Assembly: GCA_002279705.1 (NCBI GenBank)
Contig: NCCO01000005.1
Span: 7,424 to 55,357 of the forward strand
Origin: Allobosea sp. 12-68-7
GTDB taxonomy: Bacteria > Pseudomonadota > Alphaproteobacteria > Rhizobiales > Beijerinckiaceae
Length of the DNA stretch: 47,934 bases
Reading direction: 5' to 3'
Below the pieces are notes generated by a model. It saw only the letters and a list, made by a program, of their open reading frames with translations, ran no database searches and was not told the DNA's origin. Of this stretch, positions 16,900-25,217 are shown piece by piece; the first letter of the stretch is position 1, and the number at the start of each line of letters is the position of its first letter. The position numbers and the translations under genes were made by a program.

Positions 16900-17247
16900 T
16901 CACTCGGCCGCCTGGAGCGGGCGATGGGGGTTGGTCTCGCTGAGCACGGCCTCGAAGCCCTCGAACTCCGGATGGCCCAGGAAGAGCGGCTGCTCGCGCT
17001 TCTCGCCGGCATTGCGGTGGGACTCGCGGAACTGCTCCGACCTGGTCCAGGCGGTGAAGTCCGCCTTCGAGGCCCAGGTCGTATGCGAGGAGTAGAGCGT
17101 GTGGTCGTCGCGCTCCGGGCCCTTGAGCAGGTGGAAGGCCATGAAGCCCTGCATCTCGTCGAGCCGGGTCTTGCGGGTCGCCCAGACGGTTTCGAACGCG
17201 GCCTCCTGGCCCTTGGCGACCTTGAAGCGGTTCATGGCGATGAACAT
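16900..17247 (-). CDS. hmuQ: Heme-degrading monooxygenase, HmuQ/IsdG-like (ABM fold)
   Basis: This protein of 115 residues belongs to the antibiotic-biosynthesis-monooxygenase fold, in the subgroup found with rhizobial heme-uptake loci (HmuQ/HmuD). FIAMNRFKVAKGQEAAFETV begins it, and MAFHLLKG, SHTTWASKADFTAW and SEQFRESHRN follow. These include the Trp and the His expected for IsdG-type heme oxygenases. Such enzymes open the heme ring to release iron. The ATG at 17247 fits the family start; the frame continues upstream without typical sequence. It forms an operon with hutX. Function rests on family plus context, not on tested activity. Confidence 0.78.
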   Translation of the reverse strand: MFIAMNRFKVAKGQEAAFETVWATRKTRLDEMQGFMAFHLLKGPERDDHTLYSSHTTWASKADFTAWTRSEQFRESHRNAGEKREQPLFLGHPEFEGFEAVLSETNPHRPLQAAE

Positions 17248-17363
17248 CGGGATGGTCCTGTTCTCGGGTTCCGGTACCGCCGGGCCGTTGTATCGGCGCA
17301 GCGAAAGGCCTCTGCGGCGCGACATCCTGCACGATGTCGCGCCTCTCGTCGCGCCCTTGACCG

Positions 17364-17392
17364 CTTCTAGTAAATCTGAATATCAACGTCAA
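17364..17392 (-). promoter_or_regulatory. Candidate promoter for hmuQ-hutX
   Basis: On the minus strand TTGACG (-35, 17387-17392) is followed after 17 bases by TAGAAG (-10, 17364-17369). The -10 is a modest match. The spacing and the location in the AT-rich divergent region 5' of hmuQ support it. It would give a leader of about 110 bases. Confidence 0.35.
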
Positions 17393-17410
17393 CAACGCCG
17401 AGTTTAAGTT

Positions 17411-17433
17411 CAGTTTTTAATAATTAAAAACTG
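17411..17433. promoter_or_regulatory. AT-rich palindrome in the heme locus control region, likely iron-regulator operator
   Basis: CAGTTTTTAA (17411-17420) and TTAAAAACTG (17424-17433) are perfect 10-base arms around a 3-base centre. The palindrome sits in the 281-base divergent region between hmuQ and hmuT, about 95 bases before the hmuT start, in otherwise GC-rich DNA. Iron control in this group works through Irr (ICE boxes), RirA or Fur/Mur. The sequence resembles an AT-rich Irr-type element but is not an exact match to a consensus I can quote. Confidence 0.5.
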
Positions 17434-17528
17434 GCAATTACTTGGTCACTTCGATGGCTGTTGGCAACAGCGCCTGTCTTCGGCTTTTTGCCGGACAATC
17501 GGGCGCGCTGCCGCTGGGAGACCCCTTC

Positions 17529-18485
17529 ATGCGCATGCGCGATATCCTCTCGCGAGAGCGACGCCGGATGCCCGGCCGGCGCGAACTCGCCGCTGCCCTC
17601 GGCCTCACCGCCCTGGCGGCCATCAGCCCGTTGCTGCCGGGGGGCTTCATCGGTCCCGCTCGCGGGCAGGCGCAGCCGCGCATCGTGTCGGTGGGCGGGG
17701 TCGTCACCGAGGTGATCTACGCGCTCGGATTGCAGGACCGCATCGTCGGAGTCGATTCGACCAGCCAGTTCCCGCCCGAGGCGCTGCGCGACAAGGCCAA
17801 TGTCGGCTATGTGCGCGCCCTGTCGGCGGAGGGCGTGCTCTCGCTAAAGCCGTCGGTGGTGATGCTCGTCGACGGCGCCGGCCCGCCGGGCGCCGTCTCC
17901 CTGCTGAACGAATCCGGCGTCGGCATCGTGCGTGTCGCCGACGAGACGAGCGAGGCGGGCGTCAGCGCCAAGATCGAGGCGATCGGCCGGGCGCTGGGAG
18001 CGGCCGAGTCGGCCGCACGGCTCGCGGCCCAGACGAGGGCGCGCTTTGCGGAGCTCGCCACCCTGCGCGGCAGCATCGTCAGGCCGCGGCGCGTTCTCTT
18101 CGTGCTGTCGCTGCAGAACGGGCGCGTCATGGTCGGCGGGCGCAACAGCTCCGCCGACGCGATCATCCGCCATGCCGGTGCGATCAATGTCGCGGATGGC
18201 ATCGAGGGCTACAAGACGATGACCGACGAGGCGATCATGGCCGGCGCGCCGGACCTCATCCTGATGATGAGCCACAACGTCAACCATGCGACGACGCCCG
18301 CGAAGCTCTTCGCGATGCCGGCCTTCGCCGAGACGCCCGCCGCACGGCAGAAGCGTCTCGTCACCATGGACGGGCTCTATCTCCTGGGCTTCGGCCCGCG
18401 CACGCCGATGGCCGCGCGCGACCTGATGGCGGCGATCTATCCGGACGCCGCGGTGCCGCCGCTGAAGACCGCCAGCGCACCATGA
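17529..18485 (+). CDS. hmuT: Heme ABC transporter substrate-binding protein HmuT
   Basis: This periplasmic class III binding protein has 318 residues. An N-terminal basic region is followed by a hydrophobic signal segment (LAAALGLTALAAISPLL) and a cleavage site near ARGQA. The mature protein has the heme/siderophore-binding fold motifs RIVSVGGVVTEVIYALGLQD, VGVDSTSQFPPEA and VGYVRALSAEGVLSLKPSVV. HmuT receives heme from the outer-membrane receptor and delivers it to HmuUV. No receptor or hmuS gene is in the window. The ATG at 17529 is preceded by GGGAG about 9 bases upstream; an ATG at 17535 is equally possible. The stop overlaps the hmuU start (ATGA). Confidence 0.9.
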   Translation: MRMRDILSRERRRMPGRRELAAALGLTALAAISPLLPGGFIGPARGQAQPRIVSVGGVVTEVIYALGLQDRIVGVDSTSQFPPEALRDKANVGYVRALSAEGVLSLKPSVVMLVDGAGPPGAVSLLNESGVGIVRVADETSEAGVSAKIEAIGRALGAAESAARLAAQTRARFAELATLRGSIVRPRRVLFVLSLQNGRVMVGGRNSSADAIIRHAGAINVADGIEGYKTMTDEAIMAGAPDLILMMSHNVNHATTPAKLFAMPAFAETPAARQKRLVTMDGLYLLGFGPRTPMAARDLMAAIYPDAAVPPLKTASAP

Positions 18486-19588
18486 CGCTCGCCGCGCGCA
18501 CGACGGCGAACCTGCCCGCCGGCCTCGCGACGCTGATCGCGGGCCGGCGGCGGCGAGCTCTGCTCGCAGGGGGGGCGCTGACGCTCGGCTGCGCCCTGCT
18601 GGCGATCGTCGCGATCGGCCAGGGCGCCATCGCCATCCCGCCCGCGCGGGTGGCCGAGATTCTCTGGGCCAGGTTCACCGGCGACGCTGCGCTGCTGGAC
18701 GGCCGCGACGTGCTGGTGGTCATGAACATCCGTGTCCCGCGCGTGCTGCTCGGCCTGCTGGTGGGGGCGGGTCTGGCGGTGTCGGGGGCGCTGATGCAGG
18801 GGCTGTTCCGCAATCCACTGGCCGATCCCGGCCTCGTCGGTGTCTCCGCCGGGGCGGGGCTGGCCGCGGCGGCGACGATCGTGCTCGGCGACCGTTTCCT
18901 GACGGGGACGCTGATGAAGCTGCCCTTCGCCGTGCTGCCCTTCGGCGCCTTCTGCGGCGGTCTGATCTCGACATTGGCGCTCTATCTCATCGCGACGCGG
19001 CAGGGGCGCACCTCGGTCGCGACCATGCTGCTCGCGGGCGTCGCGCTCGGCGCTCTCGCCGGGGCGATGACGGGCCTGCTCGCCTTCATCTCGGACGATC
19101 GCCAGCTGCGCGACCTGACCTTCTGGTCGATGGGGAGCCTCGGCGGGGCGAGCTGGACCAAGCTCTCCGCCATCGCGCCGATCATCATCCCGCTGCTGCT
19201 CGCCATGCCGCTGCTGGCGCGGGGGCTGAACGGGCTGATGCTGGGGGAGGCAGAGGCCTATCATCTCGGCATCCCTGTCCAGCGCATCAAGGCGCTGGCG
19301 ATCCTGCTGGTGGCGCTGGCGGTCGGCGCGAGCGTCGCCGCCGCCGGGCTGATCGGCTTCGTCGGGATCGTCATGCCGCATCTGATCCGCCTCGCCATTG
19401 GGCCGGACCATCGCCTGCTGCTGCCGCTCTCGGCGCTGGGCGGCGCGATCCTGCTCGTCGGGGCCGATATCGTCGCGCGCCTCGTCGTCGCTCCCGCCGA
19501 GTTGCCGATCGGCATCGTCACGGCCGCGATCGGCGCGCCGTTCTTCCTGTGGCTGCTGCTGCGCCGCTCGGGGCCGCTCGATGTCTGA
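18482..19588 (+). CDS. hmuU: Heme ABC transporter permease HmuU (FecCD family)
   Basis: This inner-membrane permease of 368 residues belongs to the FecCD/BtuC family, with about ten membrane segments. Family signatures include RVPRVLLGLLVGAGLAVSGA, LMQGLFRNPLADPGLVGVSA, the WSMGSL loop and the C-terminal GFVGIVMPHLIRL coupling region. It forms the heme channel with HmuV. It overlaps hmuT by 4 bases and hmuV by 8, so the three genes are translationally coupled. The first ~30 residues are basic (AGRRRRALLA), as expected for a cytoplasmic N-terminus. Length is normal. Confidence 0.92.
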   Translation: MTLAARTTANLPAGLATLIAGRRRRALLAGGALTLGCALLAIVAIGQGAIAIPPARVAEILWARFTGDAALLDGRDVLVVMNIRVPRVLLGLLVGAGLAVSGALMQGLFRNPLADPGLVGVSAGAGLAAAATIVLGDRFLTGTLMKLPFAVLPFGAFCGGLISTLALYLIATRQGRTSVATMLLAGVALGALAGAMTGLLAFISDDRQLRDLTFWSMGSLGGASWTKLSAIAPIIIPLLLAMPLLARGLNGLMLGEAEAYHLGIPVQRIKALAILLVALAVGASVAAAGLIGFVGIVMPHLIRLAIGPDHRLLLPLSALGGAILLVGADIVARLVVAPAELPIGIVTAAIGAPFFLWLLLRRSGPLDV

Positions 19589-20414
19589 GCCCGCCATGCG
19601 AGAGACCCTCATCCAGGCGCGGGGCCTGAGTTTCCGGGCCGGCGGGCGGGACCTCGTGCGCGAGGCCTCGCTGGAGCTGGCGCCGGGGACGACGACGATC
19701 CTGATCGGGCCCAACGGGGCCGGCAAATCGACGCTGCTCAAGCTGATGACCGGCGAGGCGAAGCCGTCGGACGGCGAGATCCGCCTCGACGGAGAAGCGC
19801 TCGCGGCCATTCCGGCCTGGCGGCTGGCCTGCCAGCGTGCCGTGATGGCCCAGCATGCGCGGCTGGTGTTCCCCTTCTCCGTCTACGAGGTCGCGAGCCT
19901 CGGCGTCGACGGGGTGGGCCGGGCGATGACGCGGCTGCGGCGCGATGCGCTCGTCGGCGAGAGCCTCGCGGCCGCAGGCGTGCTGGATCTGGCGGGGCGG
20001 GCCTATCAGACGCTCTCCGGTGGCGAGCAGCAGCGCGTCCAGTTCGCGCGCGTGCTCTGCCAGATCGAGGCGGGCCGCAGCGTGGCGAGCCGGCAGGCGC
20101 TGTTTCTCGACGAGCCGATCGCCAGCCTCGATCTGTGCCACCAGCTCGCGCTGCTCGACATGGCGCGCGCCATCGCCGCGCGCGGCGTCGCGGTGCTGAT
20201 CGTGCTGCACGACCTCAACCTCGCGGTGACCTATGCCGACCATTTGGTGGTGATGGACCAGGGGCAGATCATCGCGCAGGGCGCCCCGGCGAAGACGCTC
20301 GACGACGCCCTGCTACGCCAGGTCTTCAAGGTCGACCTCTCGCTCAGCCGGGCGCCGGCTCCGGGCCTGCCCTTCCTGCTGCCGCAGCAGCACCGGTTGA
20401 CGCCGGCCGCCTGA
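19581..20414 (+). CDS. hmuV: Heme ABC transporter ATP-binding protein HmuV
   Basis: This ATPase of 277 residues powers heme import. Walker A is GPNGAGKS (43-50), the signature LSGGEQQ starts near 145, Walker B is ALFLDEP (around 173-179), and the H-loop histidine is in VLHDLN. HmuV proteins typically carry the insert seen here as QIEAGRSVASRQALFLDEP, between the signature helix and Walker B. The ATG at 19581 overlaps the hmuU stop by 8 bases. It ends the operon; the following 117-base gap contains repeated GATTCAGG units. Confidence 0.92.
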   Translation: MSEPAMRETLIQARGLSFRAGGRDLVREASLELAPGTTTILIGPNGAGKSTLLKLMTGEAKPSDGEIRLDGEALAAIPAWRLACQRAVMAQHARLVFPFSVYEVASLGVDGVGRAMTRLRRDALVGESLAAAGVLDLAGRAYQTLSGGEQQRVQFARVLCQIEAGRSVASRQALFLDEPIASLDLCHQLALLDMARAIAARGVAVLIVLHDLNLAVTYADHLVVMDQGQIIAQGAPAKTLDDALLRQVFKVDLSLSRAPAPGLPFLLPQQHRLTPAA

Positions 20415-20423
20415 GGCGGGGCC

Positions 20424-20486
20424 GATTCAGGGGCGATTCATCCTGAATCCAGCCTTCACCATATCGTTCAACCGCCGATTCAGGGG
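20424..20486. repeat. GATTCAGG inverted and direct repeats between hmuV and the L,D-transpeptidase
   Basis: GATTCAGG (20424-20431) and its inverse CCTGAATC (20442-20449) form a hairpin, and GATTCAGGGG occurs again at 20477-20486 in direct orientation. The hairpin may end the hmu transcript. The repeated 8-mer may equally be a regulator site for the transpeptidase gene, which starts 46 bases after the last copy. Confidence 0.4.
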
Positions 20487-20531
20487 TGACGCCCCAGCTT
20501 CCGCCCGGACTGTTCCGGAGGGAGAGAGGCC

Positions 20532-21062
20532 ATGGCCCCAAGGCGCGCTGCGATGGAGATGGTTCTGGCTGCGGGGCTCGCCCTGCCGCTCTGGGCGGCC
20601 GCTGCCAGCGAGGGCGCGGCGCGCGAGGTGGTGCAGTCGCCCGACCCGCGCTATCGCCCGGGCACCATCGTGATCCGCACCAGCGAGCGCCGGCTCTATC
20701 TGGTGACCGCCCCGGGCGAGGCGATCCGCTACACCGTCGCCGTCGGCAAGGCCGGCAAGCAGTGGCGGGGCGTGAAATACGTCGAGGAAATGCAGGTCGA
20801 TCCGGCCTGGTCGCCGCCGGCCTCGGTGAGGCGCGACAATCCGCGCCTGCCCGACGTCATCCCCGGCGGCTCGCCGCGCAATCCGATGGGCGCCCGCGTG
20901 ATCGGGCTGGGGCCGGGTGGCGAGTACGCGATCCACGGCACCAACATGCCGGGCACGGTCGGCACCGCCGCCTCCTATGGCTGCTTCCGCATGCACAACC
21001 ACGATGTCGCCGATCTCTACGACCGCGTCCGCATGGGCACGCCGGTCGTCGTGCTGCCCTGA
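20532..21062 (+). CDS. L,D-transpeptidase (YkuD domain), exported
   Basis: This protein of 176 residues has a hydrophobic signal segment (MVLAAGLALPLWAAAASE) and a YkuD catalytic domain. The active-site signature runs from HGTNMPG (H135) to SYGCFRMHN (catalytic C151). The region around VKYVEEMQVDPAWSPPASV matches the ErfK/YbiS group. These periplasmic enzymes make 3-3 crosslinks in peptidoglycan or attach outer-membrane proteins to it. It is monocistronic. GGAG stands 9 bases before the ATG. Length and residues are intact. Confidence 0.9.
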   Translation: MAPRRAAMEMVLAAGLALPLWAAAASEGAAREVVQSPDPRYRPGTIVIRTSERRLYLVTAPGEAIRYTVAVGKAGKQWRGVKYVEEMQVDPAWSPPASVRRDNPRLPDVIPGGSPRNPMGARVIGLGPGGEYAIHGTNMPGTVGTAASYGCFRMHNHDVADLYDRVRMGTPVVVLP

Positions 21063-21071
21063 CGGCGCGCC

Positions 21072-21165
21072 ATCAGGGCGTTTTCAATCGAAGCAGATAC
21101 CGGTTCGCGGCAAGACGTCGCGTCAAGACGAGAGGCTGAGGCGTTCGAATGATCCAGCGAGATCG
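21072..21165. repeat. Degenerate RIME-like intergenic repeat
   Basis: The stretch beginning GGCGTTTTCAATCGAAGCAG and running through ATACCGGTTCGCGGCAAGAC to AGAGGCTGAGGCG resembles the intergenic palindromic repeats common in Rhizobiales genomes (a core like GAAGNNGATACCGGTTCGCG followed by a GCGTCAA... segment). The copy is diverged. It occupies most of the 229-base gap between the transpeptidase and the next gene; I see nothing else there. Confidence 0.4.
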
Positions 21166-21291
21166 ATCGCATCTCCTCAACCCCGATGCGCCGAAAACGA
21201 CGCATTTGCTGCAAGGGCTCGTCAATCGCAGGGCGCGAGACTGGGCGGAAGTGGCCCAGCAGAGGGTTTGGGCCGAGAGGGCGTCCTCGGC

Positions 21292-22326
21292 ATGAACTCA
21301 ACTGGCAGCCCAGAAACGCCCGCATCGGCTGAGCCTCCGGCACCGGTCGGTGGCGGCTTGACCAACAAGTCCGGTGCGCCCGGTGGTGGAGCGGGACGGG
21401 CGGCAAGGATGGGCAAGGTTGCGGGGACGGCTGCCCTCGTCGGGTTCGGGCTCTACGCCTGCTCGGACGTCATGTTCGGGCGCATGCTCGGCGCGATTAC
21501 CGGCACGACGCAGGACCCGCGCTCGGTGGGATGGGTAGGCATCGACAGCATGAAGCCGGTGCGCGCCACGCTGCGCACGCAGGACGGCAGAACGCTCATG
21601 TTCGAAGCGCCGGGCGCCTACTACATGGCGATCCCACGGGGACGAGCTTATCGCAATGGCCAGGGCGAAAGGGTGAGCTTCTCTGTCTGGAGCAAGACTT
21701 TTGATCCAGCGCGGGCGGACATTTTGCGGAGTTACCGCAACTGCACCAATGGCACAACCATGAACGATCCGCCTGGGACGCCCGATTGCGGAAACCGCGC
21801 CGAGGCCCAAAGGCGCAGAGCGGCTGGCGAAAAAGAGATTACCATTGATCTGGGCAACTGGCTGGCGCCGCAGGAGCATTTGAAGTTTCTTCCGCGGTGG
21901 CGCGAGCAGGCTGCTGCCGGCCAATGCACGCTGACGACCGACGCCGTCTCGGGCCTGTGGGTCTTCGACGTTCCCGAGGCGCTTCGCCCCGAGCCTGGCT
22001 CTCCGCCGCAGGCCAACCCTTACCTTTGCGGGCAACGCTTTGGGTGGCAAGGAATGCTCAACAGCAGGCGGCAGGCCGACGGTTCCTACAAACCATACTA
22101 TGCGTCTCCGAGATATTTCATCAAAGAAGATCCTCTTGAATATAGAATTCGCTGTGAATCGGTCCATGATGATATAAATATTTCGCAACTCTGTAGTTTG
22201 TACTCAATTTATAAAGGCCTAAATCTTCATATTCTCTTGCATTACGATGAGCGAGACAATTGGGATCAGCAATATAGAAAAGCTATCGAAATTTTGGACC
22301 GCTTCAACGTCTCGTCTCAACGTTAG
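21292..22326 (+). CDS. Hypothetical protein with a single N-terminal membrane segment
   Basis: I do not recognise this 344-residue protein. Residues 1-40 are Pro/Gly/Ala-rich and hydrophilic. Residues 43-63 (VAGTAALVGFGLYACSDVMF) look like one membrane anchor or an uncleaved signal. The rest is probably periplasmic and contains seven or more Cys, including CTNGTTMNDPPGTPDC and the later CESVHDDINISQLC, which suggests disulfides. Base use shifts sharply within the gene: from about 22120 to the stop it is AT-rich with codons such as ATA, TTA and AAT, unlike the GC-rich first part. This suggests a horizontally acquired or chimeric 3' end. It converges with the next gene, with stops overlapping by 4 bases. 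Confidence 0.65.
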   Translation: MNSTGSPETPASAEPPAPVGGGLTNKSGAPGGGAGRAARMGKVAGTAALVGFGLYACSDVMFGRMLGAITGTTQDPRSVGWVGIDSMKPVRATLRTQDGRTLMFEAPGAYYMAIPRGRAYRNGQGERVSFSVWSKTFDPARADILRSYRNCTNGTTMNDPPGTPDCGNRAEAQRRRAAGEKEITIDLGNWLAPQEHLKFLPRWREQAAAGQCTLTTDAVSGLWVFDVPEALRPEPGSPPQANPYLCGQRFGWQGMLNSRRQADGSYKPYYASPRYFIKEDPLEYRIRCESVHDDINISQLCSLYSIYKGLNLHILLHYDERDNWDQQYRKAIEILDRFNVSSQR

Positions 22327-23270
22327 AGCGGCACGCCCGAGGGCAGGGGCTCGCCCGCGAAGAATGCGACCAGATTGCGCAGGAGCAGAGCCTGCTGGGC
22401 CGCCTGGGCGCTGTCGGCCATCGCGGCGATGTGCGGCGTGAGCACCGCGTTGTCGAGGGCCTTGAGCCGGTCCGGCACGTTGGGCTCCGCCTCGAAGACG
22501 TCGAGCCCGGCCCCCGCGATCACGCCCTGCTCCAGCGCCGCGCACAGCGCCTCCTCGTCAACCGCGATGCCACGCGAGATGTTGACGAGATGGCCCCGCG
22601 GCCCGAGCGCCTGCAGAACCGCCGCATTGACCGCATGGCGGTTTTCCGCGCTGGCGCGAACGGCGACCATCAGCACGTCGCTCCATTCCGCGAGCCCGAT
22701 GAGGCTGTCCTCGTAGTGATAGGGCAGGTCGGCGCGCCTGGAGCGGTTGTGATAGGCGATCTCCATGCCGAGCGCGGCGGCGATCGTGGCGATGCGGCCG
22801 CCGATGGCGCCGAGCCCGTAGATGCCGAGCCGGCGGCCGCGGAGACCGGGCACGACCGGCATCCGCTCGATCGCGTTGCCCTGCCAGCGTCCGGCGCGGA
22901 TGAAGCGGTCGCCCTTGCCGATCTGGCGGACGCTGGCCAGCATCAGGCCGATCGCGAATTCCGCCACCGCATCGGCATTGGCGTCGGCCGCGTTGCTGAG
23001 CAGGATGCCGCGCGCCCTGGCATGGGCCTGGTCGACACCTTCGATGCCGGTGCCGTAGCAGGCGATCAGGCCGAGACCGGGCAGGGCATCGATCAGGGCC
23101 GCGTCCGTGCGCCAGCCCCCCACGGTCAGCAAGACGCGCGCCGCCTGCGTGCCGGGCGGCAGGGCCTCCGGTACGGGCCGCTCCATCGGCCCCAGCACAT
23201 GGTAGTCCTGCTCCAGCCTCGCGATCAGGGCGGCCGGCATCTTCGGAGCCATCAGGATGGTCGGCTTCAT
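22323..23270 (-). CDS. D-2-hydroxyacid dehydrogenase (NAD(P)-dependent)
   Basis: This protein of 315 residues reduces 2-oxoacids to D-2-hydroxyacids, or the reverse. The NAD site is GIYGLGAIGGRIATIAAALG. Catalytic residues of the family are visible: Arg in VRASAENR, Glu in DVFEAEPNVP and His in LTPHIAA. The sequence VNISRG is typical of the family. The second nucleotide loop (YHNRSRRADLPYHYE), Arg-rich after the beta strand, favours NADP(H) and a hydroxypyruvate/glyoxylate-reductase-like role; that is inference. The start at 23270 (MKPTILMAPKMPAAL) is typical; the upstream open frame lacks homologous features. Confidence 0.87.
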   Translation of the reverse strand: MKPTILMAPKMPAALIARLEQDYHVLGPMERPVPEALPPGTQAARVLLTVGGWRTDAALIDALPGLGLIACYGTGIEGVDQAHARARGILLSNAADANADAVAEFAIGLMLASVRQIGKGDRFIRAGRWQGNAIERMPVVPGLRGRRLGIYGLGAIGGRIATIAAALGMEIAYHNRSRRADLPYHYEDSLIGLAEWSDVLMVAVRASAENRHAVNAAVLQALGPRGHLVNISRGIAVDEEALCAALEQGVIAGAGLDVFEAEPNVPDRLKALDNAVLTPHIAAMADSAQAAQQALLLRNLVAFFAGEPLPSGVPL

Positions 23271-23503
23271 CGTCGCGTCGTCTCCGGTCGATGCTGCATC
23301 GCAGCATTCTCCGGGCGCGGGCTCAACCGCCGCGATCGCGCGGGCGACATCCGTTTTCCGCATCACGGCGGATCTTGCCGTAACGTCAAAAATTCGTTGC
23401 GGCGGGCCTGCACCTATCGCAAGCCGACTCAAAGCGCGTTAACGTTTGGTCGCGCGACAGCAACAACCGGGCGCGGCGCCGCTCGGAGCAAGAGGGGCTA
23501 ACG

Positions 23504-23821
23504 ATGGATCACCTGGCCGACGTCAAGAAATTCGCCAAGAAGCCGCTCAATGAGGCGGCCTTCGCCGGCATGGCGAAGTCCTATGCGCTCGTGATGAGCA
23601 AGCCCGACACGCGCTACGTCGCCTGTTCCGACGCCGCCGAACTGGAGCGCGTCCGCGAGAATTTCCTGAAGAAGAAGCTCGGCCTCAAGACCGCCGACCT
23701 CGACGCCTCGATCAAGGCGATCTGCGAGCACATGAAGGCCGACAAGACGAAGTCGCGGCTGACCTTCTACTATCTGCTCGCCGAGCATTACGGAAAGCTC
23801 GACGCCTTCGTGAAGGCATAG
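23504..23821 (+). CDS. DUF2853 family protein
   Basis: This small, Lys-rich helical protein of 105 residues matches the DUF2853 family in length and pattern (MDHLADVKKFAKKPLNEAAF at the start, YYLLAEHYGKLDAF at the end). The family is common in Alphaproteobacteria; a compact helical structure is expected, with unknown role. It has a good GAGGGG ribosome binding site and lies alone, divergent from the dehydrogenase gene. The 233-base gap between the two should hold both promoters. Confidence 0.8.
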   Translation: MDHLADVKKFAKKPLNEAAFAGMAKSYALVMSKPDTRYVACSDAAELERVRENFLKKKLGLKTADLDASIKAICEHMKADKTKSRLTFYYLLAEHYGKLDAFVKA

Positions 23822-23878
23822 GCTGGACGTCAGTCTCGGGCGCAGCAAGGCGCGGACCCGAGATCGCGATCCGGAGAT

Positions 23879-23897
23879 GCTCGGGTCGAGCCCGAGC
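23879..23897. terminator. Hairpin between convergent genes
   Basis: GCTCGGG and CCCGAGC are perfect 7-base arms around TCGAG, placed between the convergent DUF2853 and cyclopropane synthase genes. There is no T-run, so it may be a dispersed-repeat remnant that also serves as a two-way terminator. Confidence 0.35.
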
Positions 23898-23915
23898 CTG
23901 ACGCCTGCGAGGTCT

Positions 23916-25217
23916 CTAGCGATACAGATCCGCCCGCGTCAGCGGCAGGCCCGAGGCGCCCTTGCGGCGCTTCGAGGCCAGCGTCTGGTTGACCAGCGCG
24001 CCGCCGCGCTCGAAGGCGAGCGAGCAGCCGGCCAGATACAACAGCCACATCCGCGTCCGCTCCGGGCCGATCTCGGCCTCGGCCTGCGCCCGGTTGGCCT
24101 CGAGCCGTTCCCACCACAGACGCGTCGTGCGCTGGTAGTGCTCGCGCCAGCCCTCGACGTCGTGGACCTCGAAGCCATGGCGCTCGAGATTGGTGATCGA
24201 CATGCCGAGATGGTCGAGCTCGCCGCCGGGGAAGATGTAGCGCACCAGTGCGCGGTACTCGGCCGGCATCGTGTTGAAGGCCTTGTCGGTCTTCTTGGCG
24301 CGGCGCGAGATGGTGTGGTGCAGATAGAGGCCGCGCGGGCGCAGCAGCCGGTTCACCGCGCGGAAATAGTCCGGGTGGTTGCGGATGCCGACCTGCTCGA
24401 ACATGCCGATCGACGAGATCTTGTCGAACTGCCCCTCCATCTGGGTGTAGTCGCGCAGATGCAGGGTGACGCGGCCGGTCAGCCCGAGCCGCTCGACCTT
24501 CTCCTGGGCGAGCTTGAACTGTTCCTCCGCCAGCGTCACGCCATGGGCCTCGACGCCGTAATGCTGGGCGGCGTGGCAGACCAGCGCGCCCCAGCCGCAG
24601 CCGATGTCCAGCAGGCGGTCGCCCGGCTTCAGGCGCAGCTTGCGGCAGATCATGTCGAGCTTGTCGCGCTGGGCGCGGGCGATGTCGCCATGGTCCTCGG
24701 TGAAGTAGGCGCAGGTGTAGACCATCTCCTCGTCGAGAAAGAGCCGGTAGAAGGCATTCGAGACGTCGTAGTGATAGGCGACGTTCGCCTTGTTGGTCGC
24801 GGGCGCGCCGTCGCGGGCGATCTCGTCGCCCCTGCGATGGTCGACGGCGCTGGGCGCGGCGCCGGGCGCCAGGATGAAGCGGCGGACCACGTCGAAGATC
24901 GCCGCCTTGGGAATGGTGCGCGCGAGGCGGCCGATCTTGCCCTCGGGCCGTGCCGTCGCGAGATCGAAGATCGAGCCATTGAGCAGGGCGATGCGGTCGC
25001 TGATGTGCAGGTTCAGCAGCGTATCGAGCTTCGGCTTGCGCATCAGGGCGGCAACGGCGCCAGAATCGCGGATCGCAATGGCGAGCCCGTCCTCGGGCCA
25101 GTCCGCCGGAACCTGGCTGCCGTCCCAGAGCCGGAAGCCGAGTTTCAGCCCCAGTTTCGCATGGGCCTGCGTAAGAAGATGCCGCAACGCGGCCAGACGC
25201 TTCTGCTCGATATCCAT
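23916..25217 (-). CDS. cfa: Cyclopropane-fatty-acyl-phospholipid synthase
   Basis: This 433-residue enzyme transfers a methylene group from S-adenosylmethionine to cis double bonds of membrane phospholipid acyl chains. The N-terminal lipid-binding domain (1-140) is followed by NVAYHYDVSNAFYRLFLDEE, the conserved MVYTCAYF (167-172), the SAM motif LLDIGCGWGAL (203-212), and ISSIGMFEQVG with its active-site acidic residue. The ATG at 25217 follows a GGCGGG ribosome binding site; the frame is open further upstream but without family sequence. A perfect FNR/FixK-type box lies 128 bases before this start. That suggests control by oxygen limitation, consistent with stationary or low-oxygen membrane remodelling. 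Confidence 0.92.
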   Translation of the reverse strand: MDIEQKRLAALRHLLTQAHAKLGLKLGFRLWDGSQVPADWPEDGLAIAIRDSGAVAALMRKPKLDTLLNLHISDRIALLNGSIFDLATARPEGKIGRLARTIPKAAIFDVVRRFILAPGAAPSAVDHRRGDEIARDGAPATNKANVAYHYDVSNAFYRLFLDEEMVYTCAYFTEDHGDIARAQRDKLDMICRKLRLKPGDRLLDIGCGWGALVCHAAQHYGVEAHGVTLAEEQFKLAQEKVERLGLTGRVTLHLRDYTQMEGQFDKISSIGMFEQVGIRNHPDYFRAVNRLLRPRGLYLHHTISRRAKKTDKAFNTMPAEYRALVRYIFPGGELDHLGMSITNLERHGFEVHDVEGWREHYQRTTRLWWERLEANRAQAEAEIGPERTRMWLLYLAGCSLAFERGGALVNQTLASKRRKGASGLPLTRADLYR

